NCBI RefSeq assembly: GCF_002929335.1
Contig: NZ_PJIL01000004.1
Span: 186,001 to 250,000 of the forward strand
Origin: Arthrobacter sp. Y81
GTDB lineage: Bacteria > Actinomycetota > Actinomycetes > Actinomycetales > Micrococcaceae
Length of the DNA stretch: 64,000 nucleotides
Reading direction: 5' to 3'
Shown here: in pieces, positions 40,193-49,011 of the stretch
Position numbering within the stretch: the stretch's first letter is position 1
Layout: each line of letters begins with the position of its first letter
Notes under the pieces: model-generated
What the model saw: only the letters and a program-made list of their open reading frames with translations
Databases searched by the model: none
What the model was told of the DNA's origin: nothing
Program-made: the position numbers and the translations under genes

Positions 40193-40656
40193 GAGGCCGA
40201 AGCTTCCGGGCGATGCTCCCCCGCGGGTGCGGACCATGGCACTGACTGACGGATGCCTGCTGATTCGGCGGTTTCGCCCCGCGCCATAGCCCGGGCGGAC
40301 AGGGTCCAGGGGACCATGGACCCGATGGGACCGGAGACCCTGCCGGAAACCGTGACGCTTAGCCATTCGCCATCGGCCACGATCGACGACGACGCGGAGG
40401 CGCCAGCGAGTTGCCGGACAATTCCGTCCACCGCTCCGGCGTCCTCCCCCCGGGCCAGCGCCCGCGCCCCGGCCCGTGCCGCTTCTTCGAGCCGCAACTG
40501 GGTAATCCCGGCCGCCGAGCCCGCGAGCAGCAGGGCCAGGAGGAGCAGGACCGCCGGCAGCGCCACCGCAAATTCGGCGGTGACAGCTCCGCGGTCCTTC
40601 CCCGGACCCGGGAGTTCCTTCCCGCCCGGCGTCCTACGGCGCACGACGGGCGTCAT
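40189..40656 (-). CDS. TadE-family minor pilin-like protein
   Basis: A 155-residue protein with the TadE signature KDRGAVTAEFAVALPAVLLL, a prepilin-like segment with Glu at +5, and the following helix RLEEAARAGARALARGED. The rest would lie outside the membrane as part of the pilus machinery. It overlaps both neighbours by 4 bases (ATGA), a typical coupled operon. Confidence 0.85.
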   Translation of the reverse strand: MTPVVRRRTPGGKELPGPGKDRGAVTAEFAVALPAVLLLLALLLAGSAAGITQLRLEEAARAGARALARGEDAGAVDGIVRQLAGASASSSIVADGEWLSVTVSGRVSGPIGSMVPWTLSARAMARGETAESAGIRQSVPWSAPAGEHRPEASAS

Positions 40657-40946
40657 GGCAACGCCAGTGCTGTCCGGATCAGGTTCAGCAGGAAGCCACG
40701 GACTTCATCGCTGCGGAGAATGAACACCAGAATCCCGGCAAAGCCCACTGCCGCCAGGGTGGCGATGGCATATTCTGCGGTGGCCATTCCCATCTCCGAT
40801 CCCATCAGGCGTCCGCGCGCCCGGGCGGGGACCGGTGCTGCGGCCCTTGCACCGGGGTAGATTTCCCGGACCTCCGCTTCTTCCGCTGTCGCGAGGCCTG
40901 AAGGCTCCGGCTGAGTGTACGGACGGTGGTTGGACGTGGTTGACAT
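40653..40946 (-). CDS. Flp-type pilin, DUF4244
   Basis: A 97-residue protein. A hydrophilic leader ends at GRLMGSEMGMATAEYAIATL, a class-IV/Flp prepilin-like junction with Glu five residues into the mature helix, followed by AVGFAGILVFIL. DUF4244 is the actinobacterial Flp-like major pilin of Tad loci. The start is the ATG at 40946, preceded by AAAGGA; an ATG at 40961 overlaps that ribosome site. The 178 bases between it and tadC may contain its own promoter or a processing site, so that pilin can be made in excess. Confidence 0.82.
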   Translation of the reverse strand: MSTTSNHRPYTQPEPSGLATAEEAEVREIYPGARAAAPVPARARGRLMGSEMGMATAEYAIATLAAVGFAGILVFILRSDEVRGFLLNLIRTALALP

Positions 40947-41124
40947 GGCAGTTCCTTTCATTGGTTTCCGGCTGAATTGCCGGCTGACTCGACTCTCCCT
41001 GCTCCGGCAAACGCGGATAAGGCAGAAATTCGGCTAAGTGGAAAAGCCTGTGAAGTCTTGGCTGTGGAGGAACACTCGAACGCCGTCACAGCCGCGCACA
41101 AAGACCTCGGGCTCAGGCTCAGGC

Positions 41125-41736
41125 TCAGGACGGGAGCATGGCGAGCAACACCGGCACAACGCCCAGACAAATGAAGGCGGGCAGCGAACACAGGCCGAGC
41201 GGGATAACCAGCCTGACGCCGAGCGCGGCGGCACGCTTTTCCGCCGCGCGGAAGCGCTCCCGGCGCAGCCGGGCGGCCTGGGCGTAGAGAATGGCCGACG
41301 ACGGCGCCCCCGTCAGGGCGGCAAACCCCAGCGCCTGGCGCAGGATCAGCAGCTCGGGCGTCCGGACCTCGGAACTTCGCCAGGCTGTTTCCCAGTCGGC
41401 TCCAATGGCCAGGGCCGACACAACAGGGCGCAGCGACCCGTGATACTCGGGTGAGGCTGAGTCTGCGACCAGCTCCAGGGCCCGACCGATCCCCGAACCG
41501 GCATCCAGCATCGCTCCGATCAGCTCCAGCATCATGGCCGTGTCACGCAGGCCCTCATCGGCCCGCAGATCCGGCCCGTCCGTTGTGCCGCCGTCGCCGT
41601 TTCTGCCTTCTCCCACGTGCACCTGATGCTGCCTGAGGAGCCTTCTGTGCGCGCCTCCACGGCCGGTCAAAGCCAGCGTCACGGCGGCGGCCAGCGCCAG
41701 CGCGAAGAACACGGACGGCAACCATTCCGCCGTCAT
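41125..41736 (-). CDS. TadC-like type II/IV secretion F-domain protein
   Basis: A 203-residue inner-membrane platform protein. The N-terminal TM is PSVFFALALAAAVTLAL; the T2SSF domain shows MMLELIGAMLDAGSGIGRAL and LRQALGFAALTGAP with SSAILYAQA, followed by two C-terminal TM helices. ATG overlaps the tadB stop (ATGA). After its TGA stop the hexamer TGAGCC is repeated three times, giving three in-frame stops. Confidence 0.82.
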   Translation of the reverse strand: MTAEWLPSVFFALALAAAVTLALTGRGGAHRRLLRQHQVHVGEGRNGDGGTTDGPDLRADEGLRDTAMMLELIGAMLDAGSGIGRALELVADSASPEYHGSLRPVVSALAIGADWETAWRSSEVRTPELLILRQALGFAALTGAPSSAILYAQAARLRRERFRAAEKRAAALGVRLVIPLGLCSLPAFICLGVVPVLLAMLPS

Positions 41737-42572
41737 GGTGTTCCAATGGCAGAGCGGACCAGCCTGGCGGACCACATCCGGCCGGCGGCTGTCAGCACCA
41801 CGCCCGCGGCGAGCGCAGCCACGCCAAACGGTGTGCCGAGCAGGATGGACAACGGATCCACGCCAAGGGCAACCCCTAACCCCAGACCCAACAGCGGCAG
41901 CCAGGTGAGGAGCGTGACGGTAGCCTTCGGCCCTGCCAAGGCAGTCTGCCGGGCGGCTTCGGCGTCATCCTCCACTTCAAGCTGGGCGGCCAAGCGGGTC
42001 AGGACGTCCGCAAGCGGGCATCCGCTCGCGGCCGCAATATCGAAGCAGGCGGCTAGCTCGCCCCAGATTCTCCGTTCCCGATTTTGTCCCCCGGAGAAGG
42101 CAGCGGCAGACGCTGCCCGAATGGCGTCCGCTACCGGAGAACCCCTCATGGCGGCTGCCCGGGCCACCGACAGCAACGACAATGACGCAGGCGTGAGCGC
42201 CGGTCCATCTTCGGCCCCGTGGTGCTCTTCCGCGGCATAGACCAGCCACAGTTCATCCCACAGCCGGGCTGCCGTGCGTCCGCCCTTGAGCAGTGCGGCC
42301 AACTGCTGGACAAGAACCGTCATCGGCACAGAGGCGGAGCGTCGGCCGGACTTTCCTGGCCAGATTGCACGCCGGCTCCCGGGTGTTTCCCGCCGGCCGA
42401 CGCTTCCTGTGCCACGACCTCTGCCAGTACCCAGGCCCCGGCCGCTGCCCCTCCCCTGAGGCGCTGCGCGCCCCGGATCCAGTGCCTTGCGGATCCTGCC
42501 TGACCGGCCGCCGGGAGGCCGCAGCGCCAGCCACGCAGCAAGTGCCAACGCGGCGATCAGCAGAACCATCAT
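41733..42572 (-). CDS. TadB-like type II/IV secretion F-domain protein
   Basis: A 279-residue inner-membrane protein. A first TM (VLLIAALALAAWLAL) is followed by an Arg/Gly-rich cytoplasmic stretch (about 25-75) and a T2SSF domain (VQQLAALLKGGRTAARLWDE, then ACFDIAAASGCPLADVLTRL) with C-terminal TM helices. It pairs with TadC as the pilus assembly platform. Both ends overlap neighbours by 4 bases. Confidence 0.82.
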   Translation of the reverse strand: MMVLLIAALALAAWLALRPPGGRSGRIRKALDPGRAAPQGRGSGRGLGTGRGRGTGSVGRRETPGSRRAIWPGKSGRRSASVPMTVLVQQLAALLKGGRTAARLWDELWLVYAAEEHHGAEDGPALTPASLSLLSVARAAAMRGSPVADAIRAASAAAFSGGQNRERRIWGELAACFDIAAASGCPLADVLTRLAAQLEVEDDAEAARQTALAGPKATVTLLTWLPLLGLGLGVALGVDPLSILLGTPFGVAALAAGVVLTAAGRMWSARLVRSAIGTP

Positions 42573-43870
42573 TCGCTTGCCCCGGGCATTGATCCCCGCG
42601 GCACGGATCCCCGGTCCGCCGGCCCGCCTTCCCCGTCCACCATTGCGGAATCGTCAAGGCCAAGCCTCCGGGCCAGCCCTGGCCATGCCGGTCCCAGACT
42701 GACGGTTCCCGACTGCACCGCTACGGCCGCGGAAACTTCCAGCCCGTGGGCGGCATCGTCGACGACGCCGATGCATGCAACGTGACGTCCCCCGCGGGAC
42801 CGTTCAACATGCACCACGACGTCGAGAGCGCTGGCGGCCTGCAGCCGCATGGCGTCCTGGCCCAGCCCGGCGAGGGCGCCCAGGGCCGTGAGCCGCGCAG
42901 GCACGGCGGCCGCTGTGTTGGCGTGGATGGTGCCTCCTCCTCCGGTGTGTCCGGTGTTCATGGCGGTCAGCAGTTCACGGACTTCGGCTCCGCGACACTC
43001 CCCCACCACCAGCCGGTCAGGCCTCATCCGGAGGGCCTGGCGGACCAGTTCGGCAAGGTCCACGCCACCGCCTCCTTCGAGGTTTCCGTGCCTCGATTCA
43101 AGCGACACCACGTGCGGATGGACAGGGTTAAGTTCGGAGGCATCTTCTATGAGGACCAGCCGTTCGCCAGGATGGCTCAGCCCCAGCAACGTGGAGAGAA
43201 GGGTGGTCTTGCCTGATCCGGTCGCCCCGCTGATCAGGAAGCTCAGCCGGCGGGAAACCATGCGCTCCAATACGTCCTGGACCAGGCCACCAAACATGCC
43301 GCCCTCCCTCAGTTCGTCCAGCGTGAACACCTCGTGCCGGCGGATACGGACGCTCAGCAGGGTTCCTGCGGTCGAAATGGGCGGCAGGACGGCGTGGATG
43401 CGGTAGCCGGCCCGGAGCCTGACGTCCACGCACGGGGAACCATCGTCGAGGCGCCGCCCACCGGCCGCCACAAGCCTGGACGCCAGTGCGCGGACCTCCG
43501 CTTCGGAGGAAAACGATACCCCCGCACTCTCCAGGCCGTTTCCTCGGTCCAGCCAGACGGAGTCCGGGGCGTTGACGAAGATGTCCGTGACTGACGGGTC
43601 CCGGGTCAACACCTGGAGTGGTCCCAGGCCGTTGAGCTCCGCACTGATTCGCTCCACCGCGGCCAGCGACCCCGCCGTCCCGAGGAGTTTGCCGGTGGCC
43701 TGCACCGCAGCGGCCACCCGGGACGGTGTCACCGGGCCGGAATCGGCCATTACTGACTCCCGGACGGATTCGAGCAGGCCCGCATCCAGGGCACGGTTCG
43801 GGCGCCCCCTGGAGCCCCCGCCAGAACCGGGAAACCGGGACAGCCCCGGCGGCTGCGGGGGTGTGCTCAT
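42569..43870 (-). CDS. tadA: TadA/CpaF-type secretion ATPase
   Basis: A 433-residue hexameric ATPase that powers pilus assembly. It has the N-terminal domain (LNGLGPLQVLTRDPSVTDIF), Walker A ISGATGSGKTTLLSTLLG (Lys221), the Asp/Glu box VLIEDASELNP, Walker B LRMRPDRLVVGECRG and the His box TGGGGTIHANTAAAV. It overlaps the CpaE-like gene upstream and tadB downstream. The C-terminal 40 residues are Gly/Pro-rich. Confidence 0.92.
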   Translation of the reverse strand: MSTPPQPPGLSRFPGSGGGSRGRPNRALDAGLLESVRESVMADSGPVTPSRVAAAVQATGKLLGTAGSLAAVERISAELNGLGPLQVLTRDPSVTDIFVNAPDSVWLDRGNGLESAGVSFSSEAEVRALASRLVAAGGRRLDDGSPCVDVRLRAGYRIHAVLPPISTAGTLLSVRIRRHEVFTLDELREGGMFGGLVQDVLERMVSRRLSFLISGATGSGKTTLLSTLLGLSHPGERLVLIEDASELNPVHPHVVSLESRHGNLEGGGGVDLAELVRQALRMRPDRLVVGECRGAEVRELLTAMNTGHTGGGGTIHANTAAAVPARLTALGALAGLGQDAMRLQAASALDVVVHVERSRGGRHVACIGVVDDAAHGLEVSAAVAVQSGTVSLGPAWPGLARRLGLDDSAMVDGEGGPADRGSVPRGSMPGASE

Positions 43871-45207
43871 GGAAGCTCACCGCCCAGCAATTCCAGGACC
43901 GACGCCGCGAACCGGCGTACGGTGCGCCGGCGGCCCATTTCCAGCAGACGGCCGAGTTCTGTGGCACTGGCGGTGCCTTTTACCTCCGGGACGAGTCCCT
44001 GCAGCGGCAGGCCCACGGATTCGGCGATCAGCGGCCCGTCGAGGACTGCCCCGGCCTTGCCCCTGATGACCAGCGCCGTCTCCACCGGAGGAAGCTCCTG
44101 CAGCAGCCTGGCCGAGGCAACGGCTGCTTTCAGCTGTGCAGGAGCCACCACGAGGATGCGGTCACAGTCCCACGCGAACGTCCGCAGCGGCTCCGTTCCG
44201 CGCCCGATGTCCACGAGGACCAGTTCGTACCCCCGCCGGGCGGCATCGAGAACCCCGCCGACAGTGGCAGCTTCCACGCCGGACTGGCGTTCGCGGCCGC
44301 CCGGCCAGGACAGGAAGGAGAACCCGCCCGCCACGGGCAGTGCATCGGATAGCTGTTCCGGATCAATGCTTCCGCTGGCATCCGAAAGGTCAGTCCAGCG
44401 AAGCCCGGGAGATCCCTCGGCAGCGAGCGCAAGCTCGAGGCCGCCACCCCAGGGATCGCCGTCGATCAACAGGACCCTGGCTCCCCATTCCGCGGCTGCC
44501 TGCGCGATCCAGATGGCAGCGGTAGTGGCACCGGCACCCCCGCACCCGCCGGTCACGCCCAGAACAAGTCCTCCGGCTTCCGGAGACCGGGAGCGGCTCA
44601 GGTATTCGGCCAGCCACGCGGCAGCATCGGGGAGCACCGCCACGCGTTCGGCTCCCAAGGCCGCGGCAAGATGCCAGAGGCTGTCGCCCTCCCCGCCCAG
44701 ACCCACGAGAACGGCAGGGGCCCGGCGCCGTGGCGGCAGCTCCCGGATATCGCTGCCCACCAGCACGACGGCCGCGGTGTCCCAGAAGGGAGCCGCTTCG
44801 GTGGCGTCGGCCACCACGCGGAGCTGGCCGCCGGCAGCGGCCACGATCCGTTCAACCTCGCCGCGCAGGAAGTCGAAGCCCGTCACCAGGAGCGTTTCCG
44901 CGGACTCGGCCGGAAGCCATGCTCCCGGAGCCCGTGCACCCGCCGGTGCATTCCTTGCCGGCGGAAAGGCGCGGCCAGGCGCAGTGCCCGGGCCAGGCAG
45001 CTTTGCCGCCGCCGGTTGCCGGGCGGGCGTTTGCCGTCCCCACGCTGACCGGCCGGTCGCGGCTCGTGCAGCACGGCGTGCCGCCGGGGCCGGCTCCGGG
45101 GGTCCTGCGGCTCCGCCGGCAACTCCACGGGAAGGTGCTCCGGAAGCTGTCGCCGGTCCGGGGCCGGTAGATTCCGGCGAAGGTTTCTGAAGATGCTGCC
45201 TGCTCAT
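43867..45207 (-). CDS. CpaE-like / Ssd-type MinD-family ATPase
   Basis: A 446-residue protein, first gene of the Tad operon. An Ala/Pro-rich N-terminus (about 1-100) and a receiver-like region (TLLVTGFDFLRGEVERIVAA, VVLVGSDIRELP) are followed by a MinD/ParA ATPase domain with the deviant Walker A GVTGGCGGAGATTAAIWIA and LLIDGDPWGGGLE. Relatives localise Tad pili or act as septum-site determinants (Ssd, Rv3660c). The ATG at 45207 follows AGG directly; the frame is open further upstream, so the start is uncertain. Confidence 0.83.
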   Translation of the reverse strand: MSRQHLQKPSPESTGPGPATASGAPSRGVAGGAAGPPEPAPAARRAARAATGRSAWGRQTPARQPAAAKLPGPGTAPGRAFPPARNAPAGARAPGAWLPAESAETLLVTGFDFLRGEVERIVAAAGGQLRVVADATEAAPFWDTAAVVLVGSDIRELPPRRRAPAVLVGLGGEGDSLWHLAAALGAERVAVLPDAAAWLAEYLSRSRSPEAGGLVLGVTGGCGGAGATTAAIWIAQAAAEWGARVLLIDGDPWGGGLELALAAEGSPGLRWTDLSDASGSIDPEQLSDALPVAGGFSFLSWPGGRERQSGVEAATVGGVLDAARRGYELVLVDIGRGTEPLRTFAWDCDRILVVAPAQLKAAVASARLLQELPPVETALVIRGKAGAVLDGPLIAESVGLPLQGLVPEVKGTASATELGRLLEMGRRRTVRRFAASVLELLGGELP

Positions 45208-45391
45208 CCTGACACTGTGCCCAGTAGCCCGCCGGCGCAAAAGACCGCCGGCGCCCCATGTGGACAACGCTCGCAACCGGTGCCTGTGGAGGGAGAGTGC
45301 GCCAACACAAACCCCCACGCGGACACACGCTGTCCGCAATTGGCCCGCCCACGGCGCAAACCATGACGCACCACAGGGCAGAATTAGGGCT

Positions 45392-47098
45392 ATGTATCTG
45401 CTGCTGTCCGCCCACACCGACGGCGCAGCCCTCCAGGAACTCACAGCGGATGGCACGCCCGCGCCGGCGAACCCGGAACCCCGCCTGACCAGCGCCGGTG
45501 AGCTGGCCGGCGTCGTGCTCGGACTCGAAAAGCGGCGCCCGCGCTGGATCTGGCACCGCACGCAGGACTGGTACCCGGCGCTCCTGAACGCCGGCGTCGA
45601 GCTGGAACGCTGCTATGACCTCACGCTCTGCGGCGCCATCCTGGCACATTCGGAGTTCACCGCCCACACTGCCTACGCCCGGAACGCGGAAAAGCTCACG
45701 CAGGACGACGACCTGCAGCAACCGCCCCGAAGCCTCCAGCCACCGCCCCAGCCGGAACACCAGGGGGCATTGTTCGAGGACTCCGGACTCGGCCCTGCGC
45801 GCAGGCACTCACCGGAGGAACTGCGCACCGAGTACGCCGCCCAGCAGGAAGCGCTGAGCCAAGTGGGCACGGACGCGAACCGCAGGCAGCGGCTCCAGCT
45901 GCTTCTCGCCGCGGAATCCGCCGGAGCCATGATCGCCGCGGAAATGCAGCACACCGGAGTCCCCTGGCGGGAAGAACTGCACGAACAGATCCTTGCGGAC
46001 TACCTGGGCCCGCGCCCGCCGCTGGGCCACCGGCCCGCCAAGCTGGAGGCGCTGAACACCGAGCTCCGCAGGCTCCTGAACTCGCCAAGCCTGAACCCGG
46101 ATTCGCCGCAGGAACTCATGCGTGCCCTGCACCGGAACGGCATCGAGGTGAAGACCACCCGGCAATGGGAGCTGAAGGAATCCAGCCATCCGGCCATCGA
46201 GCCGCTCCTTGCCTATAAGAAACTTTCCCGGCTGCATGCGGCCAACGGCTGGGCCTGGCTGGACGCCTGGGTGAAGAACGGCCGCTTCCAGCCCGAGTAT
46301 GTGGTTGGCGGAGTGGTCTCCGGGCGATGGGCCTCCCGCGGTGGCGGCGCCCTGCAGATTCCGCGCCAGATCCGCGGTGCCGTGCACGCCGATCCGGGCC
46401 ACAAACTCATCGTGGCTGACGCCTCGCAACTTGAACCGCGGGTCCTGGTGGCCCTGGCCCAGGACTCCAAAATGGCCGAAGCCGCCCGGGACAAGGACCT
46501 CTACGCAGGCATCGCAGCGCAGGGCTTCGGCGGTGACCGCGCCAAGGCCAAGATCGCCCTGCTCGGTGCCATCTACGGCGCCACCACGGGCGAATCCGGG
46601 CGCCTCATGCCGCAGTTGACCCGCACGTATCCGCGGGCCGTCGGCTTCGTGGAACAGGCCGCGCGCGACGGCGAAGCGGGCGGAACCGTCACCTCACGGC
46701 TGGGCCGCAGCAGTCCGCCGCCGTCGGACCGCTGGCTGCAGAGCCAGAAATCCACCACGGCCGAGGAACAGCGGCGGGCAGATGCGATTGCCCGCTCCCG
46801 CGGCCGGTTCACGCGCAACTTTGTGGTCCAGGGGTCCGCGGCTGACTGGGCCGCCTGCTGGCTGGCGGAATTACGACGGCGGCTCCGCGCCATGCGGTCA
46901 GCCGGCGAACCAGCCGGGGAGCTGGTGTTCTTCCTGCACGACGAAGTCATGGTCCACTGCCCCGACGGTTCAGTGGACGACTGCATCAAGGCCATAGAGG
47001 CAGCAGCCGCTGCCGCAAAGGAACTGCTGTTCGGCCGGATTCCGGTCGAGTTTCCGGTGAGCGTGGCCGTCGTGGACTCCTACGACAATGCAAAATAG
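45392..47098 (+). CDS. Family-A DNA polymerase-like protein (bifunctional 3'-5' exonuclease/polymerase type)
   Basis: A 568-residue protein, much shorter than PolA, with no 5' nuclease domain. The polymerase motifs are altered but recognisable. Motif A is VADASQLEPR (usual DYSQIELR: the metal Asp and Glu kept, Tyr changed to Ala). The O-helix RAKAKIALLGAIYG keeps the Arg, Lys and Tyr but has Leu in place of the Phe. Motif C is FFLHDEVMVHC with the metal Asp. The N-terminal 150 residues are exonuclease-like in position, but I see no clear DEDD residues. Similar actinobacterial genes are annotated as bifunctional exonuclease/polymerase. The start is 7 bases after CAGAAT. Divergent from the Tad operon. 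Confidence 0.82.
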   Translation: MYLLLSAHTDGAALQELTADGTPAPANPEPRLTSAGELAGVVLGLEKRRPRWIWHRTQDWYPALLNAGVELERCYDLTLCGAILAHSEFTAHTAYARNAEKLTQDDDLQQPPRSLQPPPQPEHQGALFEDSGLGPARRHSPEELRTEYAAQQEALSQVGTDANRRQRLQLLLAAESAGAMIAAEMQHTGVPWREELHEQILADYLGPRPPLGHRPAKLEALNTELRRLLNSPSLNPDSPQELMRALHRNGIEVKTTRQWELKESSHPAIEPLLAYKKLSRLHAANGWAWLDAWVKNGRFQPEYVVGGVVSGRWASRGGGALQIPRQIRGAVHADPGHKLIVADASQLEPRVLVALAQDSKMAEAARDKDLYAGIAAQGFGGDRAKAKIALLGAIYGATTGESGRLMPQLTRTYPRAVGFVEQAARDGEAGGTVTSRLGRSSPPPSDRWLQSQKSTTAEEQRRADAIARSRGRFTRNFVVQGSAADWAACWLAELRRRLRAMRSAGEPAGELVFFLHDEVMVHCPDGSVDDCIKAIEAAAAAAKELLFGRIPVEFPVSVAVVDSYDNAK

Positions 47099-47124
47099 GC
47101 GCTGTAAGACCGCGCCCTGTAATG

Positions 47125-47136
47125 TACCCGCGGGTA
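47125..47136. promoter_or_regulatory. Short palindrome upstream of DUF1508 gene
   Basis: TACCCGCGGGTA is a perfect 12-base palindrome between the polymerase stop and the DUF1508 start. Palindromes of this kind are bound by some TetR regulators. No adjacent regulator gene supports it. Confidence 0.3.
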
Positions 47137-47260
47137 GCTTTGTGAACTGTCTCACCTCCCGGTTAAGCTGGATTAGCCGGTTTGCAGCAGTGGCAGTGCA
47201 GCACCGATAAAGGACCGGCCGATGCAATGACGCATGGAATTTTTGGGGAGGCAGCACAGA

Positions 47261-47461
47261 GTGGCTGGAACATTTGAAATTGTTAGCACGGAAGAAGAAG
47301 CTTTCTACTTCCGGCTCACGGCCGACGACGGCACGCTAGTGGCGGTTTCGCCACGGTTCAAGACGCTCAAAGGCGTTGTAGCAGGCATCAACGCCGTCCG
47401 TGAGAACGCGGCGACAGGTCTGGTGGTGAACCGTTCCCGGCGGGAACTGGCGCCCGGGTAA
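47261..47461 (+). CDS. DUF1508 (YegP-like) small protein
   Basis: A 66-residue single DUF1508 unit: MAGTFEIVSTEEEAFYFRLT, DDGTLVAVSPRFKTLKG, then GINAVRENAATG. The GTG at 47261 is preferred because GGGGAGG lies 9 bases upstream and the resulting MAG-FEI start is typical; an ATG at 47234 extends it by nine codons. It shares the GTFEIV...GV..(I/V)(N/E)AVRE pattern with the 12487 protein, so the window has two paralogues. Confidence 0.78.
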   Translation: MAGTFEIVSTEEEAFYFRLTADDGTLVAVSPRFKTLKGVVAGINAVRENAATGLVVNRSRRELAPG

Positions 47462-47493
47462 CCGATTGCCCGCAAGCCCAGCCAACCGGGCAA

Positions 47494-48171
47494 TCACAGA
47501 TCGATCTGGTGCAGACGGTTACGGTCCCAAGGAACCGACCAGCCCAGGTGGTCGAAGAGTTCGTTCAGGATCATTCCAGTGAAACCCCAGACCACCACCT
47601 TGTTCACCACAAAGGCCGGGCTGAGGAATGTCTGGCTGGTGCGGCTGACTTTGGCCATGACCCGGTTGTCGGGATCCAGAAGGTCCCGCACCGGGATCCG
47701 GAACACCTGGGCGGATTCGCCGTAGTCCACAACGCGGACCGGCGACGGCGAACGCCACCAGGCCAGGACCGGCGTCACCAGGAAGTTCCCGCGAGGCAGG
47801 GCCAGTTGCGGCATGGCCCCCAGAACCTCCACGCCGGCCGAGTCCAGCCCTGTTTCCTCCTCCGCCTCACGGAGGGCCGCTTCGATGGGCGATTCGCCGG
47901 GATCGATTCCGCCGCCGGGGAACGCCACCTGGCCGGGGTGATCGTCCAGGGTGTGGGCACGTTCCAACAGGAGAACGTCGAGATCGGCCGGGGCGAGCTG
48001 CTTTCCGGAAGCCGCGGGCACGTTATCCAGTGCACCGAACAGCATCAGCACGGCGGCCTTGCGGGCCACGGAGTTGTCGACAGTCAGCTCGCGCCAATAT
48101 GGATTACGGGCCGGGCCGCTCCCGGCGTCGATGGCGGCAATGAGCTCGGCGAGATCCTGGCGGGCGGTCAT
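47494..48171 (-). CDS. NUDIX hydrolase, CoA pyrophosphatase-like
   Basis: A 225-residue NUDIX protein with the box [20 protein letters not shown] followed by ETGLD (residues about 86-110); Arg101, Glu102, Glu105 and Glu106 would bind metal. QVAFPGGGI just before the box and the overall length fit the NudL/CoA diphosphatase group, which hydrolyses CoA or its derivatives. Its ATG overlaps the nth stop (ATGA), so it is co-translated with the endonuclease gene. Confidence 0.87.
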   Translation of the reverse strand: MTARQDLAELIAAIDAGSGPARNPYWRELTVDNSVARKAAVLMLFGALDNVPAASGKQLAPADLDVLLLERAHTLDDHPGQVAFPGGGIDPGESPIEAALREAEEETGLDSAGVEVLGAMPQLALPRGNFLVTPVLAWWRSPSPVRVVDYGESAQVFRIPVRDLLDPDNRVMAKVSRTSQTFLSPAFVVNKVVVWGFTGMILNELFDHLGWSVPWDRNRLHQIDL

Positions 48172-49001
48172 GGCTCCCGCTTTTGTGATTCCATCCGGAT
48201 TTCGGCAGCCCGGTGTGTTTCCGCCAGCAGTTGCGCCAGGAGGGCTTCCTGTCCCGGGGCCAGCTCGTACTTGAGCAGCTTCCGCGCCTTCTCCGGGTCC
48301 GTCTCACCGGCCCCGTAGCTGGGGCACCACGTGGCCACCGCGCACGCACCGCAGGCGGGCTTGCGTGAATGGCAGACACGGCGCCCGTGGAACACCACGC
48401 GGTGCGAAAGCATGGTCCAGTCCCTCGGCTCGAACAGCTCGGCCACGTCCGCTTCGACGCGCACGGGATCATCCGACTCTGTCCAGCCGAAGCGCCGCGA
48501 CAGCCGGCCGAAGTGCGTGTCCACTGTGATTCCGGGAATGCCGAAGGCATTGCCCAGCACCACGTTGGCGGTCTTGCGCCCCACACCCGGAAGCGTCACC
48601 AGGTCCTGCAGCCGGGGCGGCACCACCCCGTCGTACTCGTCCACAAGCCGGTTGCACAGCGCCATGACGTTCCTTGCCTTGGCGCGGAAGAACCCCGTGG
48701 GCTTGAGGATCACCTCGAGGTCGGCCGGGTCGGCCTCGGCCATGCTCCGGGCATCGGGATACCGGGCAAACAGCAGCGGCGTGATCTGGTTGACTACCAC
48801 GTCGGTGGTCTGCGCCGAGAGCACCGTTGCCACCAGCAGCTCGAACGGGCTGCGGAAGTCCAGCTCGGCGTGCGCGTACGGGTACAGTTCCGCAAGCGCC
48901 CGGTTGATCCTGCGGGCGCGGCGCTTCAGCGCCAGCAGTGATTCCCCGGACGCCTGCGGTGTGATGCTGCCCGGCTTCGGTGTGCCGGAGTGGGTGGCCA
49001 T
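48168..49001 (-). CDS. nth: Endonuclease III
   Basis: A 277-residue base-excision glycosylase/AP lyase for oxidised pyrimidines. The helix-hairpin-helix [20 protein letters not shown] holds the catalytic Lys, [14 protein letters not shown] the catalytic Asp, and [17 protein letters not shown] is the C-X6-C-X2-C-X5-C [4Fe-4S] cluster. ATG 49001 is chosen from family length; a longer frame to 49106 would overlap the upstream gene. It is 10 bases downstream of a membrane protein gene and coupled to the NUDIX gene. Confidence 0.93.
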   Translation of the reverse strand: MATHSGTPKPGSITPQASGESLLALKRRARRINRALAELYPYAHAELDFRSPFELLVATVLSAQTTDVVVNQITPLLFARYPDARSMAEADPADLEVILKPTGFFRAKARNVMALCNRLVDEYDGVVPPRLQDLVTLPGVGRKTANVVLGNAFGIPGITVDTHFGRLSRRFGWTESDDPVRVEADVAELFEPRDWTMLSHRVVFHGRRVCHSRKPACGACAVATWCPSYGAGETDPEKARKLLKYELAPGQEALLAQLLAETHRAAEIRMESQKREP

Positions 49002-49011
49002 CGGGGGCCGG

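Noticed and set aside
40958..41191. Possible small gene between tadC and the pilin gene
   Set aside because: The 77-codon frame overlaps the tadC end, lacks a ribosome site and has no pilin-like segment.
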